Assembly (NCBI GenBank): GCA_039090855.1
Contig: CM077011.1
Coordinates: forward strand, 21,887,001 to 21,951,000
From: Macrothele yani
Lineage: Eukaryota > Arthropoda > Arachnida > Araneae > Macrothelidae
Direction: 5' to 3'
Length of the DNA: 64,000 nucleotides
Below are positions 56,014 through 64,000 of this stretch, piece by piece. The notes below the pieces were generated by a model. That model saw only the letters and a list, made by a program, of their open reading frames with translations, had not been told where the DNA came from and ran no database searches. Each line of letters opens with the position of its first letter. Position 1 is the stretch's first letter. The translations under genes were made by a program, and so were the position numbers.

Positions 56014-56783
56014 CCCTCTTGACTTTAAAATCGTCACCTGGATGCTATTTATCATCTACACAGGGTTATTCAAAACGAATTTTACAACTTTGAAAGCATA
56101 TAAAAATGTATTTAGAATATTTACAGAATATTTTAGGGCGTTAATCTTAACCAAAACACACCAAGTTTTCCCAACATAGTCATTTTGTTTCGAAGTGGCT
56201 GTGATCCCACCTGAAGTCAATTTCGTCCCAAACTCGAAGCAGCATATCTGTCACTTCTGCAATTGCGCGGTTATTGGAGTTTTGAGTTCAGCAAGATTTG
56301 CAGGTAATCTTGGAACAAACACTCTATCTTTAAGATCCACCTAAAATCTGTGCCTTGTATTTTCAATGGGCAAACTTCTGTTGCCATTTTCTTCACAATT
56401 AATGAGTTCCCAAGGACAAAAATATGAACATCGCTAAAAATAACTTCATATCATAGCCTAGTATACTTAATATTTTCTAAAATTTAGCCATAATTAAGCA
56501 ATCCAACATTTGTTTTCTACTGACGTCATCAATGTACAGGTCGCACCATCTATTTTCTGGTCTCAACACCACAAAAAGAAAAGTTATTGATTTTTAATAT
56601 GATTATGTTTAAGGTTTGGAAAACATTAAGTATACTAGGCTATGATGTGAAGTTATTTTTACCAAGGTCAAATTTTCCTCCTTGGGAACGAACGCATTGA
56701 TCCTAATATACAATTTACTAGAGTCCTCCTGCTCCGTGCCACTTTTTAAGTCGTCATAGCAACAACCGTGAAACAAATGTTTG

Positions 56784-56932
56784 TGACGTCACGCTTTGCT
56801 TTTCGTGTGTTCGTGAAGATGTCATCACATACACGCGCACAGTGTACGCGTATAGGCTGTTTTCTTGTCATAGGAACAAAGAACACTGCTGCTGTGACGT
56901 CATCTAATCCAAATCATTCTCACATGACGTCA
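56784..56932. promoter_or_regulatory. Cluster of TGACGTCA palindromes upstream of the Helitron ORF
   Basis: Exact TGACGTCA sites at 56784-56791, 56895-56902 and 56925-56932, plus a half-matching ttacgtca at 56941. This 8-mer is the consensus for CREB/ATF-type bZIP factors. The sites lie 0.4-0.6 kb before the ATG at 57344, so they could act as an enhancer or promoter for the element. Function is inferred from sequence alone. Confidence 0.45.
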
Positions 56933-57343
56933 GAGATGCGTTACGTCACACAGTCAACTCTTTAGAGATTCGAAAATTTTACGTTAGGAATTTTGGTTCT
57001 ATTTCATATAGAGTATATAAAAATAATAATAATAAATTTTATTTTTTCCAACCTACAATGTAACAGCAAAAAATAAAATTCATTATTATTATTTATATAC
57101 CCTTAATATTACGCTGTTTAACAGAAAAAGACGAACATTTATATTCCAGTGATGTTCAAAATGTGTTATCCGTAACCGTTCCTGTTTAATATTTTGTTTA
57201 CATCTTTTTACCTTCGTTCGAAGTTAGAGTTGGGTTTTTTTTCGGGTGTTTGAGATTCGAAGTCATTTAATTCATACTGTGGTTCATTTGTTTCAAAACA
57301 TCGAATTTTTTTTGCGTGAAATTTTACAACAACATTGCAAATA

Positions 57344-58370
57344 TGCCTCCGAAACGGAAAAAGTCTGCTGAGGAAGCAGCAAAAAGACGAAAGGCGAGGC
57401 AAGAAAGGGCCGTCGGGAAAATATGTCTGCTGTGCAAAGAGAATGTGATTGAAATTGTCATCGAGTAGCAAATATAACTCCTCCGCAAATTGAATGAAGT
57501 CGGGAACGACACCGAATTGCGAACATGACGTCAGAACAAATCGCACAAGGTCGCGAACGACATCAGATTGCAAACGTGTCTCAATCGCAAATATTACCCC
57601 AAAGACGTGGTGTTACAAGCAGCCGGCAAAATCCACGAACTAGAAACCAAGCTGTTCTTGACGCAGTTAACGTTGTAGAACCAAATGAAGACGCTCATAA
57701 CTGTGGTTCCATGGACAGTATTTGCGAATTTTGTCATGCAAAACATTTTGTGGCAGAACAGCCATCTGAAAAACCTTTTACCCATTGCTGTCATAAAGGC
57801 AAAGTAAAATTTGATGCTATAAGATCAGCCCCTGTTATTCAGCAGTTAGCTAAAGTACAGCATCAACATATGAAAACTGTCATGGACAACATAAGATCAA
57901 TAAATTGCGTTTTGACGTTTGCATCCATGCGAGCTAACATTGCTCCGCCTCTTGGATACGGTCCCTGTTGTTTCCGAATTAACGGACAAATTTACCATTG
58001 AGCAGGAGGTTTGCCCCCAACAAATGGGGACCTGCGAAAGTTTGCTCAACTGTATATATTGGACCCGGAAGAGGCTGGTGATCAAAGAATGATAATTAGG
58101 GAAAACGCCCAGTGCAACCCAAGTCTGATGCAAGAGTTAATCACCTTCATGTCTCAAAATAAGCCTTTTGCTGACACATGCAAAATGCTTTATGAAGTTG
58201 AACAAGAAAGCATTAATGATGTTGCTCTGCATGACGTTGAGCCGGCAAAAATAGTTTACGGAAAAGAACAGGGGAAATTGATACATTGTTCACAGTCCGT
58301 GTATACGAAAAATGTGGTGTTCCAGGAAGTGTTGATGAAACAGGGACGTAAGGTTTTACAAAACACATAA
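57344..58370 (+). pseudogene. Helitron N-terminal (Helitron-like_N) protein, broken
   Basis: A first frame opens at 57344 with MPPKRKKSAEEAAKRRKARQ, a basic start typical of Helitron proteins, and soon stops. A second frame from 57525, continuous to 58370 except for one TGA at 57999, has ICEFCHAKHFVAEQPSEKPF, HCCHKGKVKFDAI, NCVLTFASMRANIAPPLG, YGPCCFRINGQIYH, then AGGLPPTNGDLRKFAQLYIL, DPEEAGDQRMI and ADTCKMLYEVEQE. CEFC...CCHKGKV...GPYCFRIxGQIYH...AQLYIxDPEEA is the Helitron helicase-like N-terminal domain. The Rep HUH motif and the PIF1 helicase that should follow are absent, and the ORF stops at 58370. A deletion derivative. Confidence 0.88.
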
Positions 58371-59190
58371 GAGACAGCCCGTCGTACCAAATTCAATAGC
58401 CGACTGCTTGGGAAATTTTCAGAAAGTTGTGAGTCAACGTCGCCATCTATTGACGTGGAACTCAAAAACTAAATAAATGTCAATAATTTCTGTACCATAA
58501 ATTTTATTTTTCCCGTCATTATTGACGGGCTTTCATCTAATTGTGAAGAAAATGGCTACAGAAGTTTACCCATTGGAAATACTAGGCAAAGATTTTAGGT
58601 GGATGAACCTTAATGAATCTCCGTAGGGAAAAAATTAAGAGGTGTCAATTCGAGAGAGCAAGGCGGCCATGCTAATGGCCCTTCTCAACCAATTCACCGG
58701 CCTAGTAAAAGTTTATTGAAAATATCTCGGGCCTCTGCACAGTAGTGAGGTGGTGCCTGGTCTTGTGAAAGTGAACGCGTCCTTCTTGGTGGTCATCGTC
58801 CAATTGCGGACCATTTGATGGCTTTCTCGTGAAAAATGGAGGGGTCGTATACCTTATGCTTGCTAAGTGCACAAAACACATTTACCTTTGAGCTGTCACA
58901 AACACGTTCCAGAAATTTGCGTGAATTTCCGGCACCTCAAATCCCGCAGTTGTGGATGTTATACTTACCACTGACATGAAATGCCGACTAGTCACTAATT
59001 ACCTTGTACAGGAACCTCCCGTATTTCTCTACCCGATTAAGAATTTTTGCAAAACTTCCTGAAGAGCCATGCAATCTGCGCTACTAATTTCTTGAACCAT
59101 GGTAAATCTGTGTGGTTTTAAGTGCAATCGTTTTCGTAACACTCGCCAAACCGACAGTTGCGAAATACCCGTTTCACGAGACGCAGGTCT

Positions 59191-60309
59191 CGTTGATTTC
59201 GTGGGACTCTATGAACAGAACTCTCCCTCACTAGTTCCACAACAGCAGCAGAAGCACACGGGGGACCATGGGATTTCCCATGGTGAACAGAACAACCAGT
59301 CCCAACAAAAGTATTATGCCAAGAGGAAGTTGTGGGACTAGTGGGAAGATTTCTACAATTCTGGGTGCGAATGTTCCGTTTAACAGTTGCCGTGGATTTC
59401 GTTTCTTCAAACTAAAGCACATTACAGCCCCGAGTTAGCTGACCAAAGTGAAAATCGCTCGGGCTAACACCTCATCTTGGTGACAAACGTTTCGCTGACG
59501 TCGAAGACTGAACGTAAAATGCGAATCTGTCTGAAACAGTAGATCCAAGACTTCTGAGCTGCTGGTTTCGAAGCACAGATAAAACTAGACAATAAATGTA
59601 TCAATATTGATAGAAATTAGTTTGCGAAATATTGGGAAATCAAAGGTAATGTATGTTTTTGAAGTTCGTATCTCATTTAGTATTTTTTAAATTACTCTTT
59701 GTGCTTAATTTACCGAGTTCTCCTCGTACTGAGCCTAAACTAACGTTACTAGACACCAAAATTTAGTACGCTAAGTTGATTCCAATGCTGTATGTGCCGT
59801 GTGTAAGCACTGTGACTTTACTGCTACTAATTGCGTGATTTTAAATCAGATGTGTAAGACATAAATTTCATCTCTCAAAGTTTCGGTGTGCATCAGTAGC
59901 TTTTCCCCGGTTTTTATTACTTCATGACACTTAATTATTTGCTTTAGATAAAAAGTAAACAGGGAGTTTATCTTCATGATCTAATATTTTAAAAAATCGC
60001 AGAGATTAATGGGTAACCAGACAGCCCAATTTACTGCTCTCTAACTAAAAAGTTAAAAGAAAAAAGCATTTTTACCACGCACGACTGGAAGGCCAATTAA
60101 ATGAGCCAATTAAAGCTTCTGAACCGGTAAAATTTAAAATAGGTGGATCTTCGACGAAACTCCAGCTAGTTTTTATTACATACATTTTTGTCGAATAACT
60201 ATATTCAAAACGTTCAGTGCTGTGCAGTTAATTTTTTAGGGGCATAAAGAAATGATTTTTGTAAGTAATATCAAAAACATACGAAAATAATGTATAAAAA
60301 CTTTCCTTT
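59191..60309. other. Non-coding spacer
   Basis: May contain the eroded 5' part of the IS630-type element up to about 59450. A short hairpin ggaccatgggatttcccatggt lies at about 59262-59284. Nothing else recognised. Confidence 0.4.
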
Positions 60310-61385
60310 TTTATTTTACATTAATTGCACTCGTATGACTAGCTTTGCTATTCGTGCGATACTCTCTCCACCAGTTTTCGTAAATTTCAGCCAACACAGC
60401 GAAGCCAGAACATTATATCCATCTGCCCAATATGATGTTGGTTCTCTACGTGCCGCAGAAACAGCTTTCGCCCGGTGAGGCATGGATAATACAAGATTCA
60501 TAACAGTATCTTGTGGTATCTGCAGTACAACTTTTAACTCTTGAAATTTATGTAAAAGTATCTTGTGGTACGCTGACAGTAGAACTTTTAATTCTTGAAA
60601 TTTATGCGATTGAGCAGCAGAAGATCGGATTTGCTGTGCCAACACCACTCTTATAATGCTCGATTGTACTGATGCCTGGTGAATTTGGAGGCCAGGGCAA
60701 TAACTGGAAGTCTTCCTCATGTTCCTCGAATCTTTCTCGAACAATCGGGGCACTATCCTGATGAAAGAAGGCAGTACTAGAGAGGAAACCGTTGCCATGA
60801 AAGGATGTACCTTGCCTGTAGTGATATTTAGTTAAGTGGTAGATGTACTTTGCGTGCAGTAATATGTAGTTAAGTGGTAGTTGTCATAGTGTTATGCACA
60901 TGAATGAATGGACCGAGGTTTCCTAGCAAATCATTGCCCAAAGCCCTACACTTCGTCCGTCGGCTAGTTTTCTTCCCACGGTGCAACCTTGTGTGAGCAA
61001 ATCTCCAAATAAACGATGCACACATGCCGACCGTCCACACGAAGCAACAGCAAACGAGATTCAAAGGACAAGTCGAACATCTTTTAATCATTCAAGTTCC
61101 AGTTTTGACGCGAGGTTTCCAATTATAGGCGCTTTTGAAAGAGAACCAAGGTTAGCATGGACACTTGCAGCGGCTTACAGCTACGCTTCCCCATTTTCAG
61201 CAGACTTTTTTGTACTGTGTCTTGTGTGACACATTACTCTCTTCACCCACATATATTGCAGTCTCAGAGATGCTCTGGCCATTTCTGTATCAGAAATGAC
61301 CCGATTTATATAGAAGTTACAATTTGGCGTATGTCAAATTTGCTTAAGTCTACTGCCTTTCTCATATGAATAACAACACTGAACA
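60310..61385 (-). pseudogene. Tc1-like transposase relic
   Basis: Minus strand from about 61370: MRKAVDLSKFDIRQIVTS (N-terminal HTH start), then broken frames. Near 60915, DLLGNLGPFIHVHN matches the VWGxxSxxxxGPLxxI region. Near 60760, FHQDSAPIVRERFEEHEEDF and LLPWPPNSPGISTIEH give the second aspartate and the glutamate. A C-terminal tail with LSMPHRAKAV follows near 60490. Two short tandem duplications lie inside: a 45-50-bp one at 60500-60620 (aaatttcaagagttaaaagt-type phrase on the minus strand) and another at 60805-60880 (ttagttaagtggtag). Inactive. Confidence 0.72.
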
Positions 61386-61549
61386 ACACAATACAGCAAA
61401 TCGACAGAACTGCAGTCGTTTAACTGCATTTGCTTCGATTTGCATAAAGACGCGTTGATTATATTAAGTTGTTCGGTGTATGGTCTGTCTTTCGGCTTTT
61501 AACCTAATTACGAGATAAGGTTTTTTGTAGGATGATCTGTTATTCCATT

Positions 61550-62060
61550 ATCCAATTCGTCCCATCGATTTTGTTTAGAGTTGAGGTCAGGATTCCGGAC
61601 GATTAGTCTACGTTTATTACACTGATGTCCTCAAACTAGTCTCTGCCAACACAAGTGGTATGATATGGTGCATGATCCTGCTGATAGAGGTATGTTCTTT
61701 TCCTAAACTACTGCTACAACGTTGGTTATGGAGTAATTTCCCAGGACATCTAAGTAGAGTTCACTATTCATCGTTCTTGTCCAAAACAAATAATGGGTCA
61801 ATGCTGGATCACAAAACATAGCCCCATGCAGGCACGCTGCTTGTAGTCAGCGAAGTACGTTTCTTTCAGGAAAGATTACGCCAGGGAATCTCTACAATAG
61901 AGGCAGACTCTGTACTATGACTTGTCAGTCTAGAGCACAGATACTAATTTCTCTACAGCCCAAGATCGATGATACTTCAACAACGATAATTGGCTTGTGG
62001 CATTAGTCGGAGTGATTAGAGGCTTGTGGGCGTGTGATCGACCATGTTAACCTATGTCTT
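61550..62060 (-). pseudogene. Tc1/mariner-type transposase fragment
   Basis: Minus strand: THYLFWTRTMNSELYLDVLG near 61800-61740 corresponds to the GPLxxIxGTMxxxxYLxIL segment. YQQDHAPYHTTCVGRD near 61690-61640 holds the second aspartate. A VRNPDLNS..NRWDELDN-like stretch near 61600-61555 matches SPDLNPIENxWDELD. Frame breaks and stops lie between the blocks; the N-terminal half is not recognisable. Confidence 0.65.
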
Positions 62061-62129
62061 TCTAACATATAGTATCACATAGGATTTCGTGATTTGAGAA
62101 AATGTAGTTTCGCATATTCTACGGACATA

Positions 62130-62213
62130 CTTCAGTCTTTTACAAGAAAAAAATGTGGATTTATATTCGACGGACAGAATCCAAATCCACATTTGTTTTG
62201 TTAAAGACTGAAG
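62130..62213. repeat. Imperfect hairpin, about 32-bp arms
   Basis: Left arm from cttcagtctttt to aaatgtggattt (62130-62162) and right arm from aaatccacattt to aaagactgaag (62183-62213) are complementary with few mismatches around a 20-nt loop. It could be a small terminal-inverted-repeat remnant or a transcribed hairpin; nothing in the flanks decides. Confidence 0.7.
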
Positions 62214-63482
62214 ATGCCTACCCTAGTAAACAAAAAACCATACCCTGTGCCAAAAAAAATTCTAAGAAATTGACAGCACCCAAGGAACACCCACCATTTA
62301 CAATCTCGTGAATAGTATTTACAGCAGGGTTGCCACTCTACTTATTTTGACTCCACTCGACTGATAGAAAAATCAGTAAATCACGAAAACCTATATTTTA
62401 AGACCACCTGCACACTCTAGGACATGCTTTCTAAGAATGTCTGCATTCTTTTTAATAGTGACTATCTACTGATACAATAGAGAAGACTCACTTCAGAAAT
62501 AGTCTGCAGAAAACGTTTTGGCGAAAAAAAATTATTCAACACCTGCTACATATGTTTTTAAATGTATACTTGTTGGCATCAAATTATTTTATTCTAAATA
62601 AGTAGTGTGTTATGCAAATATATTCCATAGTTTTATTAAAACGCAGAATATTAGGAATACGACTGCGATTTGTGTAAATGAAACTATTTTTTTAATTTTG
62701 AGTTTATCACTTATTTTACGTAGTTTGGGAGCATCTGGGTATCGTTTAATAAGAAGTGTATGTATATAACTCTTTGTTTTCAGAAAGACAGCAATTGGGA
62801 CCGATACAACTGAGACTGAATTAAAAGGCAAATAATGCAATGATTATTTGCACGAATATTAATTTCAATAATGTGCATTATTTTATAAAGCTGATCATTA
62901 GTAATATCTTATAGAAAAGCGTCTCAGGATTGTATTGGTTTGAATATCATTTCGTTGTTTAAAAGAAGTTTGTGGAGTACTGGTATTATTTGAAATACCA
63001 GTAGATTTAAGTGTTTCTTCGTACTGAGATTGCATCCAGCAGTATATTTTAAATCGTAAGATGGGGCATATTTCAAGCTAGCTAAAAAATCTGATCTACT
63101 GATTTGTTGAGTTCTGGTCTACTGATTGCAGGTACAAAAAAAAGTCTGGCAACATTGCGTGACATAAAGATAAAAAAAGAAACATATGCTTCATATTTTT
63201 AAATTCAGAACATTTTTCTATAACATTCTATAATTTCTGCATGGTGGTGACCACAAAATGCAGGTATATGTTCTTGTGGGTTTCATAAACGGCTTCCCAT
63301 GGCGGCCAAATAAATGTCTGTTGTTCAGGTTTACTCTGGGTGGTGACCGTAAAATGCATACCAGACAAATCTTCTGACTCTGGTAGATGACCACTGAATG
63401 CGAGTGACCGCCTACACAGGTTTCACTGTACTGTATTCTTTTGATTTAAAACAGGGGTATAGGTAACTATCAGGATACCTTA
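62214..63482. other. AT-rich non-coding stretch
   Basis: No gene recognised. A phrase of the type gtggtgaccacaaaatgca (63245) recurs as gtggtgaccgtaaaatgca (63340), about 95 bp apart, and again loosely after 63385, a worn tandem repeat. Confidence 0.4.
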
Positions 63483-64000
63483 TACACACTGAAGAGCAAT
63501 TGAATTAGAGGCAGAAGGCGTTATGCAAATATGGCACTGTGGGCTGCCCTGTAAACGGAAACGACATGACGTATGCAGTGATCCGACAATATAAGGAGTG
63601 ATGCGACGGGAATCAGTAAGAGTCGGATGCTGTATGGGTAAGACGAAAGATATAAGCGTATTTGATTGTGGGAAAATTTTCGGGGCCCGACGAATGGGTC
63701 ACTCCATCTCTGATGACGAGCCACTGTGTCACGGGTGCACCGTGAGTACATCGAATTCGGTAAAACCATCCCTGCAATGGCCAGCTGCCGTGGACAACAG
63801 CGTGAGGATGAGCGTGGTCATCGTCGGCTAGCTTGCATTGTAACTGCGGATAGACGGGAATTGTAACAGCGGATAAATCACTCGGCAATTTAACGCTGGT
63901 GCACAAAAACGTCCAAGCAGCCACACCATCCAGAACCATCTCCTCGCTATGAGGTACAGAAGTCATCGTCCCACGAGGGTACCGCTGCTGACCGCACATC
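63483..64000 (+). pseudogene. Tc1-like transposase N-terminal part, runs off the window
   Basis: From 63634: MGKTKDISVFDCGKIFGARR, then MGHSISDDEPLCHGCTVSTS, matching the paired-like HTH start of a Tc1 subfamily (normally MGKTxDLTxFERGxxVGARR). After a frame break RITRQFNAGAQKRPSSHTIQ and RYRSHRPTRVPLLTAH near 63880-63995 match the second HTH. A tata|cacactgaagagcaattg junction near 63483 could be the left terminal repeat. The catalytic domain lies beyond the window edge. Confidence 0.72.

Larger units (their letters stand above)
56701..58540 (+). mobile_element. Helitron, 1,840 bp, inserted between A and T
   Basis: The left end is TC (tcctaatatacaatttacta) directly after ...gcattga of the MITE; the right end is ...catCTAA followed by ttgtgaaga of the MITE. 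Rejoining the flanks restores the arm that pairs with the opposite arm, so both ends are fixed by context. A hairpin (cccgtca ttat tgacggg, 58512-58529) stands seven bases before the CTAA. A 5' TC, a 3' CTRR preceded by a hairpin, insertion into AT and no target duplication are the Helitron hallmarks. It encodes only an N-terminal domain, so it is non-autonomous. Confidence 0.9.
56334..58609. mobile_element. TTAA MITE copy 2, itself split by a Helitron
   Basis: Bounded by TTAA (56330-56333 and 58610-58613). The arms match in inverted orientation (left gatccacctaaaatctgtgc, right the complement of catccacctaaaatctttgc) and share cttctgt.gccattttcttc. Removing the Helitron leaves about 436 bp, close to the 458 bp of copy 1 at 9525. 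It shares with copy 1 cttaatattttctaaaa, the central gacctgta/tacaggtcgc sequence and a central TGACGTCA (56521-56528). It interrupts the transposase reading between its PLNFF and LKDRVFV segments. Confidence 0.85.
56058..59190 (-). pseudogene. IS630/mariner-type transposase split by nested insertions
   Basis: Minus strand, from about 59190: RPASRETGISQLSVWRVLRK (HTH-like), RLHLKPHRFTMVQEI, then ISD followed by SAFHVSGKYNIHN near 58990 (first aspartate), SKVNVFCALSKHKVY, and DQAPPHYCAEARDIFN near 58745 where the second aspartate motif lies. WPPC and LTPLNFF-like sequence ends at the insertion point (58610). The same protein resumes at 56333 with LKDRVFVPRLPANLAELKTP and, after a frame shift, EVTDMLLRVWDEIDFRWDHS to about 56180. 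A terminal sequence cacagggttattcaaaacg stands at 56059. I know this family as a common arthropod DDE/D transposase with an N-terminal HTH and a KDxVFVPPLPANLxEL C-terminus. The other terminal repeat was not found. Confidence 0.78.

Overview
This window reads as an animal nuclear genome, most likely an arthropod. It is AT-rich and has no operons or bacterial gene spacing. Its recognisable content is a metazoan transposon community: Tc1, mariner and IS630-type DNA transposons, RTE and other LINEs, a Penelope-type GIY-YIG fragment, Helitron pieces and several tRNA-derived SINEs. A LINE tail resembling repeats I associate with chelicerates is a weak hint of spider, tick or mite. I found no host protein-coding gene I would defend; every coding stretch I recognise is transposon-derived and nearly all are broken.

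Layout. 1-12 kb: AT-rich DNA with tRNA-derived SINEs (family A, about 220 bp, both strands), an 80-bp tandem repeat (4.8-5.3 kb), a Tc1 relic (6.3-7.1 kb), a palindromic MITE flanked by TTAA (9.5-10.0 kb) and a shuffled duplication (8.5-9.1 and 11.0-11.4 kb). 12-17 kb: three Tc1/mariner-type elements, all with minus-strand transposases. 19.7-22.7 kb: a decayed RTE LINE interrupted by a Penelope-like fragment. 23-27 kb: a LINE 3' end with a 15-bp target duplication, a Tc1 element and a mariner. 28.5-31.7 kb: degenerate short-repeat arrays in opposite orientations around unique DNA, resembling a foldback element. 31.8-37.9 kb: about 80 copies of a 77-bp satellite with dimeric higher-order structure and an internal segmental copy 3,309 bp away.

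38-46 kb: a LINE reverse-transcriptase relic, SINEs, a roughly 98-bp higher-order tandem repeat, and two copies of a remarkable element of about 590 bp. That element has 161-bp direct terminal repeats containing a 72-nt tRNA-like sequence, a primer-binding-site-like TGGCGCCC, a purine tract and 5-bp flanking duplications. It looks like a TRIM (miniature LTR retrotransposon) whose LTRs carry a tRNA-type Pol III promoter; this is the best candidate here for something undescribed. 46.8-53.3 kb: two RTE LINEs head to head, forming a palindrome with 3.19-kb arms around a 99-bp AT-rich spacer. 53.3-55.0 kb: a Tc1 element of the same family as the one at 13.4 kb, with a SINE inside.

56-59.2 kb: a three-level nest. 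A minus-strand IS630-type transposase is split by a TTAA MITE, which is split exactly between A and T by a 1,840-bp Helitron. 60-64 kb: three more Tc1-like relics, the last running off the window. The genes here do not form a pathway. The window records successive transposon insertions, and the nesting gives their relative ages.
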